64,000 nt of DNA from an uncultured bacterium (GTDB taxonomy: Bacteria; Verrucomicrobiota; Lentisphaeria; Victivallales; UBA1829). Shown piece by piece: positions 24,814 to 36,126 of the stretch. Each line of letters begins with the position of its first letter. Positions within the stretch are counted from its first letter, which is position 1. The notes under the pieces are model-generated. The model did no database searches. It saw only the letters and a list, made by a program, of their open reading frames with translations, and was not told where the DNA came from. Location: assembly GCA_902762495.1 (NCBI GenBank), contig CACWOL010000013.1:43362-107361 (forward strand), written 5' to 3'. A program made the translations under genes and the position numbers.

Positions 24814-25927
24814 AGCGCGCTACGTAGCGGCGTTCCATGCGGCCGCCGAACGAACAGAGGATGTCGTAGACGTGCGTGCCCTTGAGCTTGGCCCATTCCT
24901 CGGGGGAAACGGTCTCGCCCATGTCGGAACCGATGAGCGTGACGATCTCGCCCTGGTCGGGGAGTTCGCCGCCGAGCGGAGCCAGCGAGACCATCATGTA
25001 GTCCATGCAGACGCGTCCGAGCACGGGGCAGCGGTATCCGCGGATCAGGATCTCGGCCTGGTTGGAGAGCTGGAGCGGGAGGCCGTCGGCGTAGCCCGCG
25101 GAGATGAGCGCGATATCGGTGTCCTCCGGGAGCGTGTACGTGCATTCGTAGCCGACGTTGTGGCCCTTCGGGAGGCGGCGGACGGCGATCACGTGCGAAT
25201 AGCAGGAGACGACCGGTTCGAGGGCGGAGGCGAGCTTCGGATCGGGGGAGAACCCGTACAGCGAAAGCCCGGCGCGCGCGCAGTTGTAGGGCGTCCGGAC
25301 CGATTCGTGCAGACAGCCGATGGCGTCGCTGTTCGCGAAATGCACGTTCGGGATCATGATATGGCGTTCGGCGACGGCGTCCAGCACATAACGGAACAAC
25401 CGGAGCTGTTCGCGCGTCATGGGGTGGTCGATCTTGTAGCCGACGGGGAAATGCGAGAAGATGTCGGTGCAGCGGATATTGGGGAGCGCGGCGATCTTCG
25501 CGATGGCGTCCGGGGCCTCTTCGGGGAGCAGGCCGAGGCGGCCCATACCGGTGTCGAGCTTGATCATCACGTCGAGCGTGCGGCGCTGGCGGACGGCCTC
25601 CTCGCTGAGCATCCGGGCGACTTCGAGCGACGGGATGCTCGGGACCATGCCGAAATGCACGACGTCCGCGATCTCGGTGTTCAGCAGAGCGCCGAGAAGA
25701 CGGACGTTTTTACCGAAGGAAATGATCTTGAGGGCTTCCGAAGGAGTCGCCACGCAGAACGTCGGGGCGTAGTCGCACAGCGACCGCGCGACCTCGACCG
25801 CGCCCAGGTTGTAGGCGTCGGCCTTGATGACCGGAAAGAGCGCGGCGGGCGAAATTGACCGTGCGAGCGTACGGTAGTTGCGCTGCAGCGCGCCGAGGTC
25901 GATTTCGAGCCAGATTCTGTCGGGCAT
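24812..25927 (-). CDS. alr: Alanine racemase
   Basis: A 371-residue PLP enzyme that makes D-alanine for peptidoglycan. The PLP lysine is in PVIKADAYNLGA near residue 35. The second catalytic residue, tyrosine, is in GYECTYTLPE near residue 260. The LGRVCMDYMMVSL block and the SHFPVGYKID and NSDAIG segments complete the fold. A usual KANAYGHG core is varied here to KADAYNLG. It lies 24 nt after carB on the same strand and is probably co-transcribed with it. Its stop codon touches a repeat copy. Confidence 0.93.
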   Translation of the reverse strand: MPDRIWLEIDLGALQRNYRTLARSISPAALFPVIKADAYNLGAVEVARSLCDYAPTFCVATPSEALKIISFGKNVRLLGALLNTEIADVVHFGMVPSIPSLEVARMLSEEAVRQRRTLDVMIKLDTGMGRLGLLPEEAPDAIAKIAALPNIRCTDIFSHFPVGYKIDHPMTREQLRLFRYVLDAVAERHIMIPNVHFANSDAIGCLHESVRTPYNCARAGLSLYGFSPDPKLASALEPVVSCYSHVIAVRRLPKGHNVGYECTYTLPEDTDIALISAGYADGLPLQLSNQAEILIRGYRCPVLGRVCMDYMMVSLAPLGGELPDQGEIVTLIGSDMGETVSPEEWAKLKGTHVYDILCSFGGRMERRYVAR

Positions 25928-25951
25928 GATCCGGAGTCCCCCTCAGTCAGA

Positions 25952-29152
<3,201 letters not shown>

Positions 29153-29204
29153 TGTGGTCTCTCCGTGTTTTGTCGTTGGCAGATTCTCAAAAAACCAAAT
29201 TGAA

Positions 29205-29234
29205 ATAATATGCCATAAAATCGCAGGATTTCAA
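29205..29234 (-). promoter_or_regulatory. Predicted sigma-70 promoter for carB-alr
   Basis: TTGAAA (29234-29229), 18 nt, TATTAT (29210-29205) on the minus strand; CATATT just upstream gives 16 nt as an alternative. Confidence 0.6.
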
Positions 29235-29255
29235 GCAAAAGACGCGTTTTTTCAT

Positions 29256-29289
29256 AAAAAAAAGGCGGTCTCCGCAGAGGGAGACCGCC
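29256..29289 (-). terminator. Rho-independent terminator of the GH43-GH10 operon
   Basis: Perfect 10-bp stem GGCGGTCTCC/GGAGACCGCC with a 6-nt loop, then eight T on the minus strand, starting 36 nt after the GH10 stop. Confidence 0.95.
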
Positions 29290-29325
29290 GGTGATGACTT
29301 GCGTCTGAAAAAAGGTTCGGGAAGA

Positions 29326-30456
29326 TTACTTCTTGAGAGCCTTCTGGCCTTTCTTCAGAGATTCGAGCACGGAGTAGTAGCAGGGCTTCGGATCGAGGTT
29401 TCTGTCGAAGAGAAGCGGCTCGCCGTTGCGGAGCCAGGACCAGCCGTCGCCGATACCCCAGAGGGTAACCGCGTAGATGCTGTCATGATACTTCACGAAG
29501 AGGTCGAAGAGATCAGCATACCGTTTCGCGAGAGCTTCCGCGTTGGCATCGACGCCCTGGGCGCTGTCGTCACGTTCGAGGCCGCGTCCGCTGTTGCGGA
29601 AGCCCCTTTGGGTATTGACGTCCATTTCGGAGATGATGATCTTGCAACCGGTTCCGGCATAGGCCTTGAACGCGGCTTCGATGGTCTCGATGGACGGATC
29701 ATCGTTGCTCTGCCAGTGGGCCTGCATGCCGATGGCGTCGATTCTGACGCCTTTGGCCTTGAAGTCGTTGACCATCTTCACGACGGCCTGGACCTTGCCG
29801 GGCTTGTACATATTGAAGTCATTGTAGACCAGGAGGACTTTTTCCTCGCCGAGTTCCTTGGCGACCTTGTCGGCGATACGGAACGCCTGTTCCATGTAGT
29901 CATCGCCGATGGCAGCGCGCCAGTTGCCGCCGAAGCCGCCCGCCGCACGGACTCTGCCGTCGTCTTCGAAGCACTCGTTGCAGACGTCCCAGCTGTCGAT
30001 TTTGCCTTTCCAGTGCGTCATGAGGGCGCGGATGTGGTTTTCGAGGCGCTGGAGGACAACTTCGCGCATGGTACGGCCGTCATTGGGGTTCTGGAAGACC
30101 CACTGCGGGGTCTGGCTGTGCCACATGAACGTGTGGCCATGGACTTTCATGCCGTACTTCTGCGCGAATTCGACGAGGGTGTCGCCCGCGCGGAAGTTGA
30201 ACTGGCCTTCCTGCGGTTCCGTGGCGTCAAACTTCATCTCGTTTTCGCAGGTCAGACGGTTGAAATCCTGCGCGAGGATGTCGGAGGCGATGAGGTCGCT
30301 GAACGCACGGGTCGGAGCCGCGTTGCCGATCAGGAAGAGACCTTCGGCGGCGTCGCGGAGACGGGTGGGTTCATCGGCGGCCTGCGCATGGAACGCGACC
30401 GCGCTGAGGCAGACGCCCGCCACAATGGCGGAGACGGATTTCAGAGAGATGGACAT
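29326..30456 (-). CDS. Secreted endo-1,4-beta-xylanase, GH10
   Basis: A 376-residue extracytoplasmic xylanase. Signal peptide: KSVSAIVAGVCLSAVAFHAQA, residues 5-25. The GH10 barrel shows NRLTCENEMKFDATEP, HGHTFMWHSQTPQW, the acid/base glutamate in SWDVCNECFED (normally WDVVNE), and the nucleophile glutamate in IISEMDVN. Late conserved WGIGDGWSWL lies near residue 330. The start at 30456 is chosen because AAGGA is 8 nt before it; the ATG three codons earlier would sit on top of that site. It lies 42 nt after the GH43 gene, with a terminator after it, so the two glycosidases form an operon for xylan. Confidence 0.93.
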   Translation of the reverse strand: MSISLKSVSAIVAGVCLSAVAFHAQAADEPTRLRDAAEGLFLIGNAAPTRAFSDLIASDILAQDFNRLTCENEMKFDATEPQEGQFNFRAGDTLVEFAQKYGMKVHGHTFMWHSQTPQWVFQNPNDGRTMREVVLQRLENHIRALMTHWKGKIDSWDVCNECFEDDGRVRAAGGFGGNWRAAIGDDYMEQAFRIADKVAKELGEEKVLLVYNDFNMYKPGKVQAVVKMVNDFKAKGVRIDAIGMQAHWQSNDDPSIETIEAAFKAYAGTGCKIIISEMDVNTQRGFRNSGRGLERDDSAQGVDANAEALAKRYADLFDLFVKYHDSIYAVTLWGIGDGWSWLRNGEPLLFDRNLDPKPCYYSVLESLKKGQKALKK

Positions 30457-30498
30457 TTTTGTCATCCTTTTGTTAGTATTTATTGTAAAGAGCAGGAA

Positions 30499-32260
30499 TT
30501 ATTTGAACTGATACCAGTCGAGCAGTGCAGTGCTTTCCACCGGTTTCGGACCGGCAGGCTGCTGTTGCTGCTGGCCGGGACGCTGGCCGCCGAAGCCGCC
30601 CTGGCCGCCGCCGAAGCCCTGGCCGCCGCCAAAGCCCTGGCCGCCGCCGAAGCCCTGGCCGCCGCCGAAGCCCTGACCCTGGCCCTGGCCCTGACGACGC
30701 GGACGCTGGCCCTGGCCGCCCTGGCCTTGACCGGCGGGACGCTGGCCGCCGAAGCCGCCCTGGCCCATGCCCTGCGGGGGCTGACCGCCGCCGAAGCCGC
30801 CGAAGCCCTGCGGGGGCTGACCGCCGCCGAAGCCGCCGAAGCCCTGCGGGGGCTGACCGCCGCCGAAGCCCGAAATAGAGGTAGTCGAACACGCCGTCGA
30901 CGGCCTTGTCGAGCTTGAAGTTGAGTTCCTTCCATTCGCCGTTGGTGTTCGCGAGCTTCACGGTACCGAGCAGGTCGCCGTCGGCCGCGCCCTTGCGGAT
31001 TTCGATGGAGGTGTTGTCGTCCTTGGCGCTGTACTTGAGCGTGCCGCCGGTCGGCTTCTTGGAGAAATCAACGCCGGAAACGCGGATCCAGCTGTTGTTC
31101 TGCATGGAGGCGAGGACGGTCTCCTTGTTCGGCCCCATCGTGCTCTTCAGGCCGGGCATCTGTTCCTGCTTGGCTTCTTCCTCGGTGAGGATCTTGCCGG
31201 ACTTGTTCATGGTGACGAAGCGGCACTTCTGCATCGGGTCGAAGTTCTTCAGCTGCTTCGGGCCGTGTTCGGTCTCGACGACCTTCTTGATGGTTCCGTC
31301 TTCGTTGTAGAACATCTCGTCGAGGTTCACGCAGCGGGAATCGCTCTTATTGCGGAGGTTGCTGGCGATGGCGAGCTTGCGGTCATGATACGCGATGTAC
31401 CAGTGGCCCTTGTACTCGATGATGGAGGCGTGGTTGTTGTTGCCGAGGTTCTGCTTCGGGTTGTCGAGGATGGTGCCCTTGTATTCGAACGGACCGGTCG
31501 GGGAATCGCTGACCAGGTAGTCGATGTTCGCGGTGGGGCTGAACTGCGTGCTGTAGGAGAAGTAGTATTTGCCTTTGTACTTGTGCATGTAGGAGGCTTC
31601 GAAGAACTTCGGCACGTTCAGGTGAATGGCTTCCGGATGGAGGCTGATCATGTCCTTGTTGAGCTCGATGATGCGGGCCTGGTCGTTGCCGTTGCCGCCG
31701 TAGTACACGAACGCGCGGCCGTCGTCATCGACGAATCCGGCGGGGTCGAAGAGCCAGCGGGAAGCGTAGTTGGAGACGTTGCCGGCGATGAGGGTCTTTC
31801 CGAGCGGATCCTTGTAGGGGCCTTCGGGCTTGTCCGCCACGGCCACGCCGATGGAGGAGCCGCCGTCCGGGAAGTAGAGGTAGACTTTGCCGTCGCGGAT
31901 CGCGGTGCCGGGAGCGTAGCAGTGTCCGGCCCACGGAGCAACGGTCTGGTCTTCGCCGTACGGGCCTTTGCCGCGGCCGTAGCCGAAGTCGTGGTTTCTG
32001 CCGACGGAGAACACGAAACCGTGGTCGGTCCAGTTCTGGAGGTCGTCGGTGGAGACCAGTTCGTAGTCAAAGAGGTCGTAGCCGCGCTGGTTGGCGATGT
32101 CATGGCTGCAGATGATGTAGATGCGGTCGTTGAACACGAAGGCGTTCGGGTCGGCCGTATACACGTGGCTGATGACGGGCTGGTCGGCTTTCACGACGCC
32201 GGCGGCGCACACGAGCGTGCAGATGGCCGCGAACATCGCTTTCAGAGTTTTGTGGGACAT
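30499..32260 (-). CDS. Secreted GH43 glycosidase with CBM6-like domain and Gly-rich repeat tract; one-base frameshift
   Basis: Signal peptide at residues 1-25. The GH43 five-blade propeller carries the three acidic residues: VYTADPNAF (base), FDPAGFVDDDG (pKa modulator) and FEASYMHKYKGKYYFSYS (acid). Xylosidase or arabinofuranosidase activity on xylan is likely. A CBM6-like beta-sandwich starts near residue 380 and reads to AVDGVFDYLYFG. The frame then breaks at 30867-30874: one extra G in a GGG run. Past it the original frame gives an unlikely Arg/Pro-rich tail to 30473. The shifted frame gives Gly/Phe/Gln repeats and ends VESTALLDWYQFK, a proper CBM6 last strand, at 30499. The corrected length is about 586 residues. 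The repeats sit inside the CBM between two strands. AAGGAG supports the start. Confidence 0.85.
30599..30670 (-). repeat. Tandem 18-nt repeat, four units, inside the GH43 gene
   Basis: Four head-to-tail copies of CCCTGGCCGCCGCCGAAG (plus-strand reading), one with a single G-to-A change. Each encodes GFGGGQ in the corrected frame. Confidence 0.9.
30770..30870 (-). repeat. Tandem 36-nt repeat, nearly three units, inside the GH43 gene
   Basis: Copies at 30770-30805 and 30806-30841 are identical; the third (30842-30870) is partial and runs into the frameshift site. Each unit encodes a 12-residue GFGGFGGGQPPQ-type repeat. Confidence 0.9.
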
Positions 32261-32717
32261 AGTTTGACTCCTTGCAATTTGTTAGCCGGACTGCTTTCGC
32301 GATTGTCCGGCGGATGATTGACGAATTCGTATCGGTTTTGAGTTCAAAAGAGCGGAAAGACCGCTTCTTTTCATGCTACTATACAAGCTGGATTCGTTTT
32401 TTCAAGCCCGAAATCCGGTCAAATTAGTTTTTTTTTCGAAAAAATAATATACTTTCTGATGCTTTTTCCCGAAAAGATGATCAATTCTGCTCAAAAAAAG
32501 GGACCGGGAGAGTGTCATAATCGTGACACGGGACGGATCGCAGGGGCATAACAGGGCGCTCCGGAAAAGGAAATCGGAGCGTCACACACTTTCCCTGCGG
32601 AAAAACACGGACCGATATCCGCCGGAAGAAGATTCGCCGGTTGCATTTTTCTCCGGGCGGTGTATAGTAAACCTGACAACGCCGACATCAACGCCGTTCA
32701 AACAAAAGGAGTACGCC
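32261..32717. promoter_or_regulatory. Divergent intergenic region between GH43 and the membrane protein
   Basis: No gene is visible. For GH43 (minus) a TATATT -10 lies at 32446-32451 with a weak -35 (TTTCGG). For the plus gene TTGCAT (32641-32646), 16 nt, TATAGT (32663-32668) is a good promoter. GTGTCA/TGACAC arms at 32512-32529, 6 nt apart, form a perfect inverted repeat that could bind a regulator. Confidence 0.5.
32641..32668 (+). promoter_or_regulatory. Predicted promoter for the membrane protein at 32718
   Basis: TTGCAT and TATAGT with a 16-nt spacer; about 50 nt to the ATG. Confidence 0.6.
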
Positions 32718-34214
32718 ATGAAAGAACTTTGGAATACGCTCGTCGACCTGCTGACGAAATACGGGATCCTGCGGATCCTGCTCGCAATCCTGGTCCTGTT
32801 CGCAGGCTGGATCGTCGCCTGGATCCTTCAGAAACTCACCGTCAAGTGCATGAAACGGTGCCGCATCGGGGAACGCCTCTCCGCGTGCATCTCGGACGAG
32901 GCGGCGGCCCCGGCCGTCCGCGCGGAAAGGATCGCCGGGCAGATCGTCTTCTGGATCGTCTTTCTGCTGGCAATCGTGCAGTCGCTGAACCTGCTGAGCC
33001 TGCATGACGCGGCCTCGCCGCTCCGCGACGTCCTGTCCGACATCATCGGATTCCTGCCGAACATCTTCGCCGCGGCGATCCTCGGCCTGATCGCGTGGGG
33101 CGTGGCGGCGGCGGTCCGCTACGGTGCGCTTCTCCTGATGCACGCGCTGCGTCTGGACGAGAAGATCGAAGGCGCGGTCGACACGGGTGGACGCGAATGC
33201 AACCTGAGCTTCACGATCGCGACGACGCTCTTCTGGCTGATCATCCTGGCGTTCGTGCCTGCGATCCTCGGCGCGCTGCGGATCACGGGGCTGGCGCGTC
33301 CGTTCGAGGCCATGACCGCGGACGTGCTGCGGTATCTGCCGCGCATCTTCGCGGCCGTGTTGATCGCCGCCATCGGGCTGTTCCTCGCGACCATCCTGCG
33401 GAAGCTCGTGGAACGCATCATCCTGGCGTCCGGCGGACTGGGCGAAGCCGAAGAGGCGGGCGGGAAACTCTTCTCCCGCGACAGCCTCGCACGCATCTGC
33501 GGCGTGCTGGTCTTCATCTGCATCGCGATCCCGGTGTCGGCGGCGGCGCTTTCCGCGCTCGGCATCGACTCGCTCACGAATTCCGTCTCGAACCTTTTCA
33601 CGCGCATGCTGAACTCCGCCGGAAACATCGCGGCGGCGGCCATCGTGCTGTTCGTGGCGTTCGCGGTCGGCGCACTCGTCGCCCGGCTCGTGTCGCGGCT
33701 GCTGGCGGACGCCGGACTGGACCGCCGTATCGGCGAACTCGGCTGGAAGGCAGAGGGAAACATGAGTCCGTCGAACGTGACGGGAAAACTGATCTTCGCG
33801 GGCATCCTGATCTTCGCTTTGGTCGCGGCGCTGGAGATCCTTCAGCTGGAGGAATCCGCAAAACTCGTGCGCTCCTTCCTGCCGTTCGCAGGACGCCTCT
33901 TGCTCGGCGCGATCGTCTTCCTGCTCGGCATGATGCTGGCGAACCTCGCCGCGGACTTCGTAAAGCGCAACGGCGTGGAGTCGCACGTATTCCTCTTCGC
34001 CGTGCGGATCGCCGTGCTGTTCTTCGCGGGCGTGGCCGCCCTGACCACGGCGGGGATCGGCGGATCGGCGGCGCTTCTGGCGTTCGGGATCGTGCTCGGC
34101 GCGTTCGCAGTTGCGTTCGCGATCGCGTTCGGTCTCGGCGGACGCAATTTCGCCGAACGCAAGCTTGAAGAATGGGATCGGGAACACTCCGGCGACAAAA
34201 AAGATTCGAAATAA
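32718..34214 (+). CDS. Multi-span membrane protein with conserved-TM-helix repeats (MscS-related, no MscS beta domain)
   Basis: A 498-residue inner-membrane protein with about 11-12 hydrophobic helices. Three internal repeats of the conserved TM helix family that accompanies some MscS channels are visible: FLPNIFAAAILGLIAWGVA, YLPRIFAAVLIAAIGLFLA and FLPFAGRLLLGAIVFLLGM, each followed by a basic/polar stretch. It lacks the soluble MscS beta domain. P. aeruginosa CmpX-type proteins share these helices. AAGGAG before 32718 sets the start. The tail ends in Lys/Asp-rich residues. Role probably linked to envelope tension or ion flux. Confidence 0.75.
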   Translation: MKELWNTLVDLLTKYGILRILLAILVLFAGWIVAWILQKLTVKCMKRCRIGERLSACISDEAAAPAVRAERIAGQIVFWIVFLLAIVQSLNLLSLHDAASPLRDVLSDIIGFLPNIFAAAILGLIAWGVAAAVRYGALLLMHALRLDEKIEGAVDTGGRECNLSFTIATTLFWLIILAFVPAILGALRITGLARPFEAMTADVLRYLPRIFAAVLIAAIGLFLATILRKLVERIILASGGLGEAEEAGGKLFSRDSLARICGVLVFICIAIPVSAAALSALGIDSLTNSVSNLFTRMLNSAGNIAAAAIVLFVAFAVGALVARLVSRLLADAGLDRRIGELGWKAEGNMSPSNVTGKLIFAGILIFALVAALEILQLEESAKLVRSFLPFAGRLLLGAIVFLLGMMLANLAADFVKRNGVESHVFLFAVRIAVLFFAGVAALTTAGIGGSAALLAFGIVLGAFAVAFAIAFGLGGRNFAERKLEEWDREHSGDKKDSK

Positions 34215-34255
34215 GAGACGAATCCGCCGCCGAACAAGAAACGGCGCGAATACAC

Positions 34256-34293
34256 GGGAGAGGACTGCCGACGCGGTCTCCTCCCTTTTTTTA
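34256..34293 (+). terminator. Rho-independent terminator after the membrane protein gene
   Basis: GGGAG...CTCCC outer stem with a further inner GAC/GTC pairing around a roughly 10-nt loop, then seven T. Confidence 0.7.
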
Positions 34294-34325
34294 TCGCCCA
34301 AACATACGTTTTTTTGCCGAAACCG

Positions 34326-34355
34326 TTTTCATTTTCCGCGTGTACGGTGTATATT
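34326..34355 (+). promoter_or_regulatory. Predicted promoter for lpxL-rpe-amrS
   Basis: TATATT at 34350-34355 with a weak TTTTCA -35 18 nt upstream. Because it touches the first ATG of the frame (34357), it implies translation starts downstream at the GTG at 34402. Confidence 0.5.
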
Positions 34356-34401
34356 AATGTTTCGTGAAAAACACAAGCCGCATCCGCAAAGGCCGTCCAC
34401 A

Positions 34402-35397
34402 GTGAACAACACGAACCCTCCGAAAAAGAAGAAATCCGCGCTCGTCATCAATGCCGAGTACGCGCTCTTCGTGTTCGTGACCACGCTGGTCCGGCTCCTG
34501 CCCCTGCACGCGGCGTACAGCGTCCTGAACTTCATCGCCTGGTCCGTGCGGCATTTCAGCAAACGGCACGGCCCGCGCACGCCGAGGCTGATCCTGCATT
34601 CCGGATTCGTGAAGACGCAGGCGGAGGCAAACAAACTGGCCCTGGAGAGCCTGAAGCATTTCGCCAAGGTCTACGTCGAAATGGTGAAGTTCGACCAGAT
34701 CGTGAACGAAGACAACTTCAGCGAACACATCCGCGTCGCGGACGACCCGCTGACGCAGGAGTTCATGAACCCGGCGACCGCTCCTCAGATCATCCTGACG
34801 ACCGGGCATTTCGGCAACTGGGAGCTCGCGGGCGGCCTGCACAGCTACATCACGAAACAGCGCATGATGAGCATCATGCGTCCGCTGGAGAACCCGAAAA
34901 TCGGGCGGTACGTCTACGCCCGCCGCTGCCGTTACCTGCACCGGAGTTTTTCGAAGGACCTGGGCGTGCGTCCGCTGATCCAGGCGCACAAGGCGGGGGA
35001 GAACGTCACGATCGTATCCGACCAGCACGCCGTGCCGCCGGAGGGCGTCGAGGTCAAATTCTTCGGCCACCCCGCCATGGCGCAGAAAACGCCCGCCTGG
35101 CTTTATCTCCGCACGCACACTCCCATCGCGATGCCGTACCTGATCCGCGACGACGACGATTTCCACTTCACGTTCCACTGCGCGAAAATGCCCGACTACC
35201 AGCCGACCGGCAACATGGAGACCGACATCCGCGCCGTCGCACAGCTCTATACGGACATGATCGAAGAGCAGATCCGCCGTTACCCGACGCAGTGGCTCTG
35301 GTCGCACAGACGCTGGCTGGACTGCGAACGCGGCCCGTATCCGCCGCCTGCCCCTCAACAGAAAGAAGCTTCCCATGATGAAACACCCGTTAAGTGA
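34402..35397 (+). CDS. LpxL/HtrB-family lysophospholipid (lipid A) acyltransferase
   Basis: A 331-residue inner-membrane acyltransferase that transfers a secondary acyl chain to lipid A or a related lipid. One N-terminal anchor helix lies near residues 20-40. The HxxxxE catalytic motif is TTGHFGNWELAGG, followed by a MRPLENPKIGRYV segment and VSDQHAVPPEGVEVKFFGHPA. A GTG at 34402 with AAAGG 9 nt before it is preferred; the in-frame ATG at 34357 sits on the predicted -10 and would lie upstream of the transcript. Its 3' end overlaps rpe by about 23 nt. Confidence 0.85.
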   Translation: MNNTNPPKKKKSALVINAEYALFVFVTTLVRLLPLHAAYSVLNFIAWSVRHFSKRHGPRTPRLILHSGFVKTQAEANKLALESLKHFAKVYVEMVKFDQIVNEDNFSEHIRVADDPLTQEFMNPATAPQIILTTGHFGNWELAGGLHSYITKQRMMSIMRPLENPKIGRYVYARRCRYLHRSFSKDLGVRPLIQAHKAGENVTIVSDQHAVPPEGVEVKFFGHPAMAQKTPAWLYLRTHTPIAMPYLIRDDDDFHFTFHCAKMPDYQPTGNMETDIRAVAQLYTDMIEEQIRRYPTQWLWSHRRWLDCERGPYPPPAPQQKEASHDETPVK

Positions 35398-36094
35398 GTT
35401 CAAGAACAACCGGCTGCTCGTCTCGCCGTCGGTCCTCGCCTGCAATTTCGCCTGCCTCGCCGACGAGCTGAAGGCCGCGGAACAGGCCGAAGCGGACATG
35501 ATCCACCTGGACATCATGGACGGCCATTTCGTCCCGAACATCACGTTCGGCCCCCCGGTCGTGGCATCCATGCGCAAATACACGTCCCTGCCGTTCGACG
35601 TCCACCTGATGCTGGTCCATCCTGAGCAGTATGTCGAGCCGTTCGCGAAGGCGGGCGCCGACCACATCACGTTCCACATCGAGAGCGAATGCGACCCCGT
35701 CGCTGTCGTGCGTCAAATCCATGAACTCGGCTGCTCCGCCGGGATCACGCTGAAGCCCGGGACGCCCGCGTCGGCGATCGAGGCAATCCTGCCGGAGGTC
35801 GACATGGTGCTGGTGATGTCGGTGGAACCGGGTTTCGGCGGACAGAAATTCCAGCCGGAGATGCTGAAGAAGGCCACGGAAATCCACAAAATGATCCGCA
35901 GGATCGGCAGCCATGCCCACATCGAGATCGACGGCGGCATCACGCGCGACAATGTCTGCGAGGCTGCCGCGGCGGGTGTGAACGTTATCGTCGCCGGGAC
36001 AGCCGTTTTCCGCGCACCGGAGGGCATCCGCGCCGCCGTCGCAGAACTCCACGAAGCACAGAAGGCCCTGCCGAAAGACGAACCCGGCAAATAA
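35375..36094 (+). CDS. rpe: Ribulose-phosphate 3-epimerase
   Basis: A 239-residue TIM-barrel enzyme interconverting ribulose-5-phosphate and xylulose-5-phosphate. VSPSVLACNFACLADELK, the metal-binding HLDIMDGHFVPNITFGPPVV and DVHLMLVHPEQY, plus MSVEPGFGGQKF and IEIDGGI are all present. It begins inside the end of lpxL, giving coupled translation. Two ATGs (35375, 35378) are adjacent; either may be used. Confidence 0.95.
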   Translation: MMKHPLSEFKNNRLLVSPSVLACNFACLADELKAAEQAEADMIHLDIMDGHFVPNITFGPPVVASMRKYTSLPFDVHLMLVHPEQYVEPFAKAGADHITFHIESECDPVAVVRQIHELGCSAGITLKPGTPASAIEAILPEVDMVLVMSVEPGFGGQKFQPEMLKKATEIHKMIRRIGSHAHIEIDGGITRDNVCEAAAAGVNVIVAGTAVFRAPEGIRAAVAELHEAQKALPKDEPGK

Positions 36095-36126
36095 GCATTT
36101 TTCATCCGAAAGTAAGGATTTCTCCT

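Noticed and set aside
30473..30866. Arg/Pro-rich C-terminal tail of the uncorrected GH43 frame
   Set aside because: It is the GC-rich repeat read out of frame; the +1 frame gives a proper CBM6 end.
30499..30870. CRISPR-like array
   Set aside because: The repeats are contiguous without spacers and lie in a coding frame.
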